21,310 nt of DNA from Methanobrevibacter sp. (GTDB lineage: Archaea; Methanobacteriota; Methanobacteria; Methanobacteriales; Methanobacteriaceae): contig JAGCBE010000080.1 of NCBI GenBank assembly GCA_017652345.1, forward strand, positions 1 to 21,310. Direction: 5' to 3'. The position numbers were made by a program, and so were the translations under genes. This document shows positions 16,488 through 21,310 of the stretch, piece after piece. Numbering within the stretch: position 1 is the first letter of the stretch; every line of letters begins with the position of its first letter. The notes beneath the pieces were generated by a model, which saw only the letters and a list, made by a program, of their open reading frames with translations, was not told the DNA's origin and did not search any database.

Positions 16488-17018
16488 ATGAAAAATATTA
16501 TGAAAAGAGCATGGGAATTTAAAAAAGAATTTAAAAACGCTTTATTTAGTGAATGTCTAAAGGAAGCATGGAAAGAGGTTAAAGAAATGAAAGAAGAAAA
16601 AACAAAAAAATCAAAAAAAACATATTCACAATACATTAAAGAGATGAAAATAAAAGATAAAGAGTTTTTCTTTGGAAAAAGTATAAAATTTAAAACAAAC
16701 AAATATTTTACATTTGACCACGTTATTGACGATGACAATATAATCATAATTACATCAAATATTAAAAGAGTAAAAGACGCTTATGTGCTAGTTGTAGCTA
16801 ATAATAAATGCGTATTTTTGAAAGATTGGCAAATAAGACCAGTACATAATTACTATAAAGGTATATATGCATATGCAGTTAAGCTTAATAGAAATTATTT
16901 TAAAACGTACACTTTTAAAAATGACTTTTATGATATTTATATTGAGAAAGAACACACTTTTGATATATTAAAAAATGTAGCAGCTACTCAAACAATGGAA
17001 ATTGCACAAGGGCACTAA
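16488..17018 (+). CDS. accessory protein of unknown function, first in cassette 1
   Basis: A 176-residue protein; ATG at 16488 is used because the leader matches those of the other cassettes (the TTG at 16479 has no spacing for GAAAGGAA). The N-terminal 35 residues (MKNIMKRAWEFKKEFKN, CLKEAWKEVKEM) form an amphipathic helix resembling a short conserved unit I associate with small phage and mobile-element proteins. The rest is beta-rich and ends with NRNYFKTYTFKNDFYDIY and NVAATQTMEIAQGH. No catalytic residues are apparent. Function unknown. It may be a two-part protein whose first helix targets or dimerises the second. Confidence 0.75.
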   Translation: MKNIMKRAWEFKKEFKNALFSECLKEAWKEVKEMKEEKTKKSKKTYSQYIKEMKIKDKEFFFGKSIKFKTNKYFTFDHVIDDDNIIIITSNIKRVKDAYVLVVANNKCVFLKDWQIRPVHNYYKGIYAYAVKLNRNYFKTYTFKNDFYDIYIEKEHTFDILKNVAATQTMEIAQGH

Positions 17019-17066
17019 TCAAAATATTTTGTATCAATTCTTTTTTAAAAAATTTTATATTTTTTA

Positions 17067-17095
17067 TTGACAATACACTAGTTATAGTGTAAAAT
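17067..17095 (+). promoter_or_regulatory. cassette promoter 2 with inverted-repeat operator
   Basis: TTGACA at 17067-17072, 17-bp spacing, TAAAAT at 17090-17095. The operator copy ACACTAGTTATAGTGT (17075-17090) keeps 6-bp arms but has a changed centre. It has an A/T upstream tract and the conserved leader AAGATAAAGGAAAGGAAG. Confidence 0.87.
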
Positions 17096-17127
17096 AGTAT
17101 TAAGATAAAGGAAAGGAAGTAATAAAA

Positions 17128-17484
17128 ATGTTAAAAAAAGATAAAAATATTATTGAAAATATCAAAGGAAAAAAAATAACAATTAAAGAATTTTGCAAAG
17201 AAATATCAAAAATAAAAACAGACACAGACACATTTTATTATTATATAAAAGATGAATTGACGCTTAATAATTTAAAAGATGATTTATCATATATTGAGTT
17301 AACTAAGATTAGTAAATATATATATATCGAGGTTAAAATAATTGACGATAAATATATAATTGTTTTAAATTTTAAGGACAAAAAAATAGTTGGAGATACA
17401 AAAGAAGAATTGCAAAGATTAAGATACAAAAAAATTGATAACATGGAAAAAAACATTATTGACTTAATTGTAAATCCATACTAG
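17128..17484 (+). CDS. small accessory protein of unknown function, cassette 2
   Basis: 118 residues, Lys- and Ile-rich. A helical N-terminus (IKGKKITIKEFCKEISKIK), a middle with a Tyr-rich strand-loop, then two beta strands (YIYIEVKIIDDKYIIVLNF) and a closing helix led by DTKEELQRLRYKK. Strong RBS GGAAAGGAAG. No homologous family recognised. The strand-strand-helix ending, with a T-x-E-E-L cap, recurs in the genes at 18932 and 19389. Confidence 0.7.
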   Translation: MLKKDKNIIENIKGKKITIKEFCKEISKIKTDTDTFYYYIKDELTLNNLKDDLSYIELTKISKYIYIEVKIIDDKYIIVLNFKDKKIVGDTKEELQRLRYKKIDNMEKNIIDLIVNPY

Positions 17485-17497
17485 ATGAAAGTATAAT
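17468..17497 (+). promoter_or_regulatory. possible operator-free promoter for the HTH gene
   Basis: TTGTAA at 17468-17473 and TATAAT at 17492-17497 are 18 bp apart, overlapping the end of the previous gene, with no ACACTAT-type inverted repeat between them. A transcript would start near 17504, just before the hairpin at 17507. The weak -35 keeps this tentative. Confidence 0.4.
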
Positions 17498-17506
17498 ATT
17501 AAATTG

Positions 17507-17530
17507 TAGCCCTTGCACATGTAGGGGCTA
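17507..17530. other. hairpin copy 1 (AGCCCTTGCA...GGGGCTA)
   Basis: TAGCCCTTGC pairs with GTAGGGGCTA through a 10-bp stem with two G-T pairs and loop ACAT. It lacks a following T-run (GCAAATAAAAAAT follows). A related hairpin occurs at 19268. Placed between two genes, it could be a 3' end stabiliser, a weak terminator or the 5' end of the HTH transcript. Confidence 0.6.
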
Positions 17531-17578
17531 GCAAATAAAAAATAAAAAGAAAAGAGATATTAAAAAGAGGTGTAAAAA

Positions 17579-17803
17579 ATGAAAAAAAAAGATAATATAA
17601 TCATTAAGTATAATAATTTGCTAGAAAAACTAGCAGATGCAGGATACAACACAAGCAGGATCCGAAAAGAACATATACTACCAGAAGCAACGATGACCAA
17701 TATTAGAAATAATAGGGATATAAATTTAAGAACTTTAGTAAAAATTAGTCTATTGACAAATATTTCAATAGAAAAATTAATAACTTATCGAATGGAGAAA
17801 TAG
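17579..17803 (+). CDS. small HTH transcriptional regulator (Cro/CI-type)
   Basis: A 74-residue DNA-binding protein. The layout YNNLLEKLADAGYNTSRIR, then LPEATMTNIRNNRDINL and RTLVKISLLTNISIEKLI reads as helix, turn, recognition helix and a following helix, like the compact XRE/HTH_26-type regulators (typical form LKKLIDKGMTKTDLRKK ... STLAKM ... LEVLDKICKEL). It binds DNA as a dimer by family analogy. It is the only regulator in the window and sits inside the operator-cassette region, so it is the leading candidate to bind ACACTATnnATAGTGT. That binding is inference. It is followed two bases later by the next gene. RBS GAGGTG. Confidence 0.85.
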   Translation: MKKKDNIIIKYNNLLEKLADAGYNTSRIRKEHILPEATMTNIRNNRDINLRTLVKISLLTNISIEKLITYRMEK

Positions 17804-17805
17804 AC

Positions 17806-18195
17806 ATGGATTATGAAGAAAGCTACAAAAATATGTATCATGATAGATGTGAAAATTTTTGTAAAACAAAAAATATACATTTAAAAATTGACGAGGATTT
17901 AAAAAAATATTTAATGGTAAGACGAGAAAGAAACTTCGGAATACAATATGTATTTGCATTTAACAATAATCTAGGAGTTAGTGTGGTAAAAACTCCAGGT
18001 ACGTATGGAAGTGAGTATAACTTGTGGGACGTAGCAATTTTGCAATATTTAGAAAATCTATATAAGTATGAATTATTTTATAGTGAATTAACAAATTTTG
18101 ATACGTTGGGATATTTAGACGACAAGCAGGTAAATAAATTTTTAAGATGTGTAAAAAATAATCGTTTAAATGAAAAATTTAAAAATATAAAATAA
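17806..18195 (+). CDS. conserved phage protein of unknown function (GYL-type)
   Basis: 129 residues, immediately after the HTH gene and probably co-transcribed. The middle and end (VFAFNNNLGVSVVKTPGTYG, YNLWDVAILQY, LTNFDTLGYLDDKQVNKFL) resemble a phage hypothetical family whose members read NGYGASVI...YG...LWELAVL...DTPITDDVxGYLTxxEV. No enzyme motif is visible. The N-terminal 45 residues are extra and Lys/Asp-rich. Function unknown. Confidence 0.75.
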   Translation: MDYEESYKNMYHDRCENFCKTKNIHLKIDEDLKKYLMVRRERNFGIQYVFAFNNNLGVSVVKTPGTYGSEYNLWDVAILQYLENLYKYELFYSELTNFDTLGYLDDKQVNKFLRCVKNNRLNEKFKNIK

Positions 18196-18198
18196 CTA

Positions 18199-18231
18199 AT
18201 TAACCGCTATTTTTGGCGGTTAATTTTTTTT
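18199..18231 (+). terminator. intrinsic terminator after the HTH operon
   Basis: ATTAACCGC (18199-18207) and GCGGTTAAT (18216-18224) form a 9-bp stem with loop TATTTTTG, followed by a T-run. Confidence 0.88.
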
Positions 18232-18250
18232 AAAAAGTTTTAATTTTTTG

Positions 18251-18279
18251 TTGACATTACACTATTAATAGTGTAAAAT
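18251..18279 (+). promoter_or_regulatory. cassette promoter 3 with inverted-repeat operator
   Basis: TTGACA at 18251-18256, 17-bp spacing, TAAAAT at 18274-18279. The operator ACACTATTAATAGTGT (18259-18274) is a perfect 16-bp palindrome here. A/T tract upstream; leader AAGATAAAGAAAAGAGG downstream. Confidence 0.9.
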
Positions 18280-18312
18280 AGTATCATAAGATAAAGAAAA
18301 GAGGTTTTACAA

Positions 18313-18804
18313 ATGAAGTATTTTAAAAATGTAAAAAATGTTAAGGAACTAAAGAAAATGTATTTTAAATTTGTTAAACAATTTCATACAGATAACGGCG
18401 GAAATAAAGACCAGTTTGTAGAAATGAAGAACGAATACGAAAAAATATTAAAAAATGGTTTTGGAAATTTTGAAAACTTAGAAAATGACTTTAAAGAATA
18501 TACACAGGAAAAAGCAGAACAATTTATGAGAAAATACGCCGAAATAATAGAAAAAATAATATCTTTAGAAAATGTAGAGATTGAAATTATCGGCAATTGG
18601 ATATGGGTAGGCGGTAGCACATATCCACATAAAGACATTTTAAAAGAAAATAATTTCTTTTTTTCAAGTGGTAAAAAGAAATGGTACTGGAACGGAGACG
18701 ACAAAAAAATAAAAAAACATTCACATATGAGCTTTAATGAAATAAAAAATAAATATGGTTGTACTAAAGTAAAAAATAGAAAAATAGATTTATTAACATG
18801 CTAA
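18313..18804 (+). CDS. J-domain-like (DnaJ-related) phage protein with HTD motif
   Basis: 163 residues. The N-terminus follows a J-domain: VKELKKMYFKFVKQFHTDNG (residues about 9-29) with GGNKDQFVEMKNEYEKIL after it, the helix II, loop and helix III pattern of mobile-element J-proteins (form LRKxYRKLAxxxHPDxGGD). The catalytic tripeptide is HTD at 25-27, not HPD, so Pro is replaced by Thr. The C-terminus (NWIWVGGSTYPHKDILKENN, then KKWYWNGDD, then KYGCTK) matches the conserved partner domain in the same phage and conjugative-element family. It would act with host DnaK, or may have lost that role. Single-gene unit under promoter 3. Confidence 0.88.
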   Translation: MKYFKNVKNVKELKKMYFKFVKQFHTDNGGNKDQFVEMKNEYEKILKNGFGNFENLENDFKEYTQEKAEQFMRKYAEIIEKIISLENVEIEIIGNWIWVGGSTYPHKDILKENNFFFSSGKKKWYWNGDDKKIKKHSHMSFNEIKNKYGCTKVKNRKIDLLTC

Positions 18805-18812
18805 AAATAAAA

Positions 18813-18848
18813 GCCCTTAGTTAAAAAACTAAGGGCAAAAATTTTTTT
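18813..18848 (+). terminator. intrinsic terminator after the J-domain gene
   Basis: GCCCTTAGTT (18813-18822) and AACTAAGGGC (18827-18836) form a perfect 10-bp stem with a four-base A loop, followed after five A by a T-run. A-rich flanks may allow activity on both strands. Confidence 0.85.
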
Positions 18849-18868
18849 AAAAAACTTTAAAATTTTTA

Positions 18869-18897
18869 TTGACATTACACTATAAATAGTGTAGAAT
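18869..18897 (+). promoter_or_regulatory. cassette promoter 4 with inverted-repeat operator
   Basis: TTGACA at 18869-18874, 17-bp spacing, TAGAAT at 18892-18897. Operator ACACTATAAATAGTGT at 18877-18892 (7-bp arms). Leader AAGATAAAGGAAAGGAAG. Confidence 0.88.
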
Positions 18898-18931
18898 AAG
18901 TATATAAGATAAAGGAAAGGAAGTAATTAAA

Positions 18932-19198
18932 ATGAGATTTACAAAAGCAATAATTAATAATTCATTCAACAAAATATTTTTAAAATATGGAGTAGCTTAT
19001 TCAATGCAAACTTATAAGCTACAAACAACAAATCATTATTTAATAACTACGAGTGATGATGAGTTAGTAGTGGCAGCAGGCTTTACGCTTGAAGAAGTTT
19101 TTTTAAGTTTAATGTCATACTTATCATATTACAAAAATCGAGATTATTATAACAAAGGCAAATTTATGGAATTTGCAATTGATAACAATTTATATTAA
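18932..19198 (+). CDS. small accessory protein of unknown function, cassette 4
   Basis: 88 residues. A helical N-terminus (FTKAIINNSFNKIFLKYG), beta strands (MQTYKLQTTNHYLITTSDDE, LVVAAG), a FTLEEVFLSLMSYL helix, then a Tyr/Asp-rich tail. The final seven codons (IDNNLY plus TAA) are exactly the first unit of a 21-bp tandem repeat that continues beyond the stop. Function unknown. The strand then TLEE-helix ending is shared with the genes at 17128 and 19389. Confidence 0.75.
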   Translation: MRFTKAIINNSFNKIFLKYGVAYSMQTYKLQTTNHYLITTSDDELVVAAGFTLEEVFLSLMSYLSYYKNRDYYNKGKFMEFAIDNNLY

Positions 19199-19255
19199 AT
19201 TGATAACAATTTATATTAAATTGATAACAATTTATATTAAATTGATAACAATTTA
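19178..19255. repeat. 21-bp tandem repeat, 3.7 copies
   Basis: Three full copies (19178-19198, 19199-19219, 19220-19240) are identical and a fourth (19241-19255) matches the first 15 bases. The unit contains ATTGATAACAAT, itself an imperfect inverted repeat. In phase with the gene, every copy reads IDNNLY and a TAA stop, so only the first copy is translated. Confidence 0.95.
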
Positions 19256-19267
19256 ATATAATAATAA

Positions 19268-19290
19268 AGCCCTTGCAAGTTGCAGGGGCT
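19268..19290. other. hairpin copy 2 (AGCCCTTGCA...GGGGCT)
   Basis: AGCCCTTGCA (19268-19277) and TGCAGGGGCT (19281-19290) form a 10-bp stem with one G-T pair. The same stem ends and the downstream ACCAAATAAAAAA appear in similar form at 17507. No T-run follows. It lies between the tandem repeat and promoter 5. Confidence 0.6.
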
Positions 19291-19325
19291 ACCAAATAAA
19301 AAAATTAAAAAGTTTTATTTTTTAC

Positions 19326-19354
19326 TTGACATTGCACTATATATAGTGTAAAAT
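19326..19354 (+). promoter_or_regulatory. cassette promoter 5 with inverted-repeat operator
   Basis: TTGACA at 19326-19331, 17-bp spacing, TAAAAT at 19349-19354. Operator GCACTATATATAGTGT (19334-19349) with an A-to-G change at its first base. Leader AAGATAAAGGAAATGAAG. Confidence 0.88.
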
Positions 19355-19388
19355 AAATATATAAGATAAAGGAAATGAAGTAATTAAA

Positions 19389-19661
19389 ATGAAAAGAGTA
19401 AGTAAAAAAAGATTATTAGAAAAAATGAATGAAATAGCACAAGAACATAATGTTATATTAACATTATCAAACGAAAGATATTACTTAGATAGATATAAAG
19501 AGTGGGGATATAATCCTAAGTATTGTATTTTAATAAGTCACAAATTACAAAAAAATTGTTTTAAAATGTTTTGTTACGGCACTACATTAAAAGAATTATA
19601 TGATAGATTATGTATAACAAAAAAAGATGAAGATATACTTTTTTATTCAGAAACAATATAG
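19389..19661 (+). CDS. small accessory protein of unknown function, cassette 5
   Basis: 90 residues. A basic helical N-terminus (KRVSKKRLLEKMNEIAQEHN), beta strands with an aromatic loop (VILTLSNERYYL, YCILISHKLQKNCFKMFCYG) and a TTLKELYDRLCI helix near the end. The layout (basic helix, strands, T-x-[EK]-E-L helix) repeats in other cassette genes. No named family recognised. Confidence 0.72.
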   Translation: MKRVSKKRLLEKMNEIAQEHNVILTLSNERYYLDRYKEWGYNPKYCILISHKLQKNCFKMFCYGTTLKELYDRLCITKKDEDILFYSETI

Positions 19662-19708
19662 TCAAAAGTTAGTAGAACATAAAAAAATAAAAAATTTTAT
19701 TTTTTTAC

Positions 19709-19737
19709 TTGACATTGCACTATATATAGTGTAAAAT
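19709..19737 (+). promoter_or_regulatory. cassette promoter 6 with inverted-repeat operator
   Basis: TTGACA at 19709-19714, 17-bp spacing, TAAAAT at 19732-19737. Operator GCACTATATATAGTGT (19717-19732) is identical to that of promoter 5. Leader identical to that of promoter 2 (AAGATAAAGGAAAGGAAG, then TAATAAAAATG). Confidence 0.88.
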
Positions 19738-19771
19738 AAATATGTAAGATAAAGGAAAGGAAGTAATAAAA

Positions 19772-20032
19772 ATGTTATTTGAAGTTGAAGAAAAAACAAT
19801 ATCACTTGAATTATTAAAGAATGGAGTAGAAACACATTATATATATGATTATTTTGTATATAATGATATGCCAGTTAACGAGGACGGACACTACGATATT
19901 ACTAAAGAACAATATAAAAAAATGATTAATTTTTTTAGATATCATTTAAAAAAATATAATCAAGGTAAATCAACATTGTTAGGATATAAAAATAATAATA
20001 AAACATTTGAACTTTTAATAGAAAAATATTAA
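19772..20032 (+). CDS. small accessory protein of unknown function, cassette 6
   Basis: 86 residues. Acidic N-terminus with strands (FEVEEKTISLELLKNGVETH, YIYDYFVYNDMPV), a central helix led by DITKEQYKKMINFFRYHLKK and a short end (KTFELLIEKY). No motif recognised. The next gene starts 29 bases downstream without a new operator promoter, so the two form an operon. Confidence 0.7.
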   Translation: MLFEVEEKTISLELLKNGVETHYIYDYFVYNDMPVNEDGHYDITKEQYKKMINFFRYHLKKYNQGKSTLLGYKNNNKTFELLIEKY

Positions 20033-20060
20033 AAATAAATAAAGAAAAGAGGTAATAAAC

Positions 20061-20699
20061 ATGAAAAATAAAATAATTGAAAAATGGGAAATTGCAGTAT
20101 ATAGACAAGAGATTAATAATAAAAGTTTTAAGTGGCAAGATGTGGAAGCAGGTTATACAGTATCAGACGCATTTACAAATCACGACTATGAAATAGTTGA
20201 AAGTTTTGACAACGAAGAAGAAGCAAGAAAAGAATTTGATAATGAATATTATCAAATGTCTGTAAGTAATCTAGTAAGATATAATTGTAGTTATTTAAGA
20301 TATATAGAAGAATACGAACTACAACAAAACAGATATGAAATAAATGAAGACGGAGAACTTGAGCTTTTAGAATTAGTTGACGGCGAATTTCAAAAAATTG
20401 GTAATGACATTTTGTCCGAAAAAGATTTTGAAGAATTAAAAAAATATAATTTTAAATATGACACTTTAGAAGAATTTGACAATAAGTTAAAAGAGTATAA
20501 TTTTTACATTGACGGCAAAAACGACATTTACGAAGTTTACAAAAATAACAGATGTGACGACCAGGACACAAATTGCCTTGTAAGTTACAAATACAAAAAC
20601 ACAAACATATATTTACATTGTAGTATAGACCTTGAATTTGATGAAGATGGAGAAAAAGTTATAGATAGTATTTACAATGTTGATTTTGACCTATGTTAA
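20061..20699 (+). CDS. acidic accessory protein of unknown function
   Basis: 212 residues, strongly acidic, with alternating strand and helix patterns (KWEIAVYRQEI, YEIVESFDNEEEARKEF, then DYEIVE and EYELQQNRYEINEDGELELL). A 'YEIVESFDNEEEA' segment is typical of small phage and mobile-element proteins of unknown role. The high negative charge and multiple beta segments are compatible with a DNA-mimic or inhibitor protein, but nothing shows it. RBS AAGAGG. Transcribed from promoter 6 with the preceding gene. Confidence 0.75.
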   Translation: MKNKIIEKWEIAVYRQEINNKSFKWQDVEAGYTVSDAFTNHDYEIVESFDNEEEARKEFDNEYYQMSVSNLVRYNCSYLRYIEEYELQQNRYEINEDGELELLELVDGEFQKIGNDILSEKDFEELKKYNFKYDTLEEFDNKLKEYNFYIDGKNDIYEVYKNNRCDDQDTNCLVSYKYKNTNIYLHCSIDLEFDEDGEKVIDSIYNVDFDLC

Positions 20700-20700
20700 T

Positions 20701-20868
20701 AGATATATTTTTAATAACTCATATTTTTAAATTTAAGACGTTTTTAATCTTTAGACATATATTTATATAGCTAAGTATATAAAATTTAAAATATGGGCAA
20801 AATATGAGCAAATACAAACATATAATTCTATAACAAAAAAGTGGAGCTTATGATTGCTCCACTTTTTT
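20701..20868 (+). repeat. 168-bp direct repeat, copy 1
   Basis: Near-identical to 21057-21224 at an offset of exactly 356 bases, up to position 20842. After that the internal hairpin sequence differs but its span is equal. Contains an imperfect inverted repeat (CTCATATTTTTAAATTTA at 20718 and TAAAATTTAAAATATG at 20780) and a short direct repeat AAAATATGGGC / AAAATATGAGC. No coding frame is supported in it. Confidence 0.93.
20752..20781 (+). promoter_or_regulatory. possible promoter within direct repeat copy 1
   Basis: TAGACA at 20752-20757 and TATATA at 20776-20781, 18 bp apart. A transcript would start near 20788 and end at the hairpin at 20835-20870, giving about 80 nt. In sequence this A/T-rich, such matches are weak evidence. 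Confidence 0.35.
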
Positions 20869-20870
20869 TT
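20835..20870 (+). terminator. intrinsic terminator at end of direct repeat copy 1
   Basis: AAAAAAGTGGAGC (20835-20847) and GCTCCACTTTTTT (20856-20868) form a 13-bp stem with loop TTATGATT, and the T-run extends to 20870. It terminates either the operon from promoter 6 or a small RNA made from within the repeat. Confidence 0.9.
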
Positions 20871-20872
20871 GA

Positions 20873-21056
20873 TTTACATATAACTCTTATACTCACAAGA
20901 ATAAGGATGTCTTATTCTGACTACCAGAAAAATAATATAACTATTAATTACTATTCAAATACGCCATGCGTTGGGGTTAAAAGGTGAGTAAATAGCATAT
21001 ATTATTTACTAGCATTTATTATTATACTGATTTTACTTAAAATGTAAATAGATATT
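20873..21056. other. non-coding interval between direct repeats with two hairpins
   Basis: No gene is seen. Inverted repeats AGAATAAG / CTTATTCT (20898-20918, loop GATGT) and AGTAAATA / TATTTACT (20987-21010, loop GCATATAT) are present. A relatively G-rich patch (ACGCCATGCGTTGGGGTT, near 20961-20978) stands out against the surrounding A/T but has no assigned role. Confidence 0.5.
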
Positions 21057-21224
21057 AGACATATTTCTAATAACTCATATTTTTAAATTTAAGACGTTTT
21101 TAATCTTTAGACATATATTTATATAACTAAGTATATAAAATTTAAAATATGGGCAAAATATGAGCGAATACAAGCATATAATTTTATGACAAAAAAGTAA
21201 ATCAATGATAAGACATACTTTTTT
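21057..21224 (+). repeat. 168-bp direct repeat, copy 2
   Basis: Second copy of the unit at 20701. It keeps the upstream block, the TAGACA / TATATA pair and the AAAATATGGGC / AAAATATGAGC repeat. Its terminal hairpin (21191-21224) shares only the outer A/T and GT/AC arms with copy 1 and has a different apex. Nothing supportable follows to the window end. Confidence 0.92.
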
Positions 21225-21225
21225 G
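21191..21225 (+). terminator. weak terminator-like hairpin at end of direct repeat copy 2
   Basis: AAAAAAGTA (21191-21199) pairs with TACTTTTTT (21216-21224) in a 9-bp stem with a 16-base loop. The outer ends align exactly with copy 1's terminator. Weaker stem, short T-run. Confidence 0.55.
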
Positions 21226-21310
21226 TGTAAAGTAAATAATTGTTTATAAAATGCGTGAGTGAATGACATCATACATATATCATATATTTTTTATATATAT
21301 TTATATATAT

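Noticed and set aside
19178..19255. CRISPR-like array
   Set aside because: The repeats are directly contiguous 21-bp units with no spacers, and no cas gene is nearby.
16434..19732. SOS/LexA box reading of the shared inverted repeat
   Set aside because: ACACTATnnATAGTGT does not match the Gram-positive LexA box (GAAC...GTTC).
20701..21224. Prophage attachment sites (att) from the two direct repeats
   Set aside because: The copies lie only 356 bp apart on the same side of the phage genes, too close to bound a prophage, and no integrase is visible.
1..21310. tRNA genes, insertion sequences, or a retroelement
   Set aside because: I saw no cloverleaf-like sequence, transposase, reverse transcriptase or terminal inverted repeats, though a weak tRNA could be missed by eye.

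Overview
The window is a strongly AT-rich stretch of a tailed-phage (siphovirus) genome or prophage. Every supported gene is on the + strand. The Shine-Dalgarno sequences (AAAGGAG, AAAGGAGG, GAGGTG), the low GC and the types of packaging, head and tail proteins point to a low-GC Gram-positive host (Bacillota, most likely a clostridial anaerobe). The host cannot be named from this sequence alone. No integrase, replication, holin or endolysin gene is visible, so this is part of a larger phage genome.

Positions 1-16400 are a compact late block in the classic HK97-like order: small and large terminase, portal, prohead protease, major capsid, two small capsid-region proteins, four or five head-tail connector and tail-completion proteins, major tail protein, tail assembly chaperone made in two forms by -1 frameshifting, tape measure, distal tail protein, Gp37/Tal-type hub protein, and two receptor-end proteins. 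Most genes overlap or sit a few bases apart. Two genes appear to start at non-standard codons: the portal at ATA (2123) and a 55-residue head-region protein at ATT (6356). The major tail gene lies between two hairpin terminators. A strong terminator at 16375 closes the block.

Positions 16400-20700 are different. Nine small genes are arranged behind six nearly identical promoter cassettes. Each cassette has an A/T-rich upstream tract, TTGACA, a 17-bp spacer almost filled by the inverted repeat ACACTATnnATAGTGT, a TATAAT-like -10, and a conserved leader of about 30 bases ending at an ATG. One gene encodes a small Cro/CI-type HTH protein and is the obvious in-window candidate for the factor that reads the shared operator, though it does not itself follow a cassette. 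Another gene is a J-domain-like protein with HTD instead of HPD. The rest are unknown or only loosely familiar. The layout (many small single-gene units, one shared inverted-repeat operator inside each promoter, one small HTH gene) resembles how anti-CRISPR/aca loci and other accessory phage genes are controlled. That comparison is inference.

Positions 20700-21310 contain no gene. They hold a direct repeat of about 168 bp in two copies exactly 356 bp apart. Each copy has a possible promoter and ends in a hairpin with a T-run of identical span but different apex sequence, which looks like a duplicated small-RNA unit.
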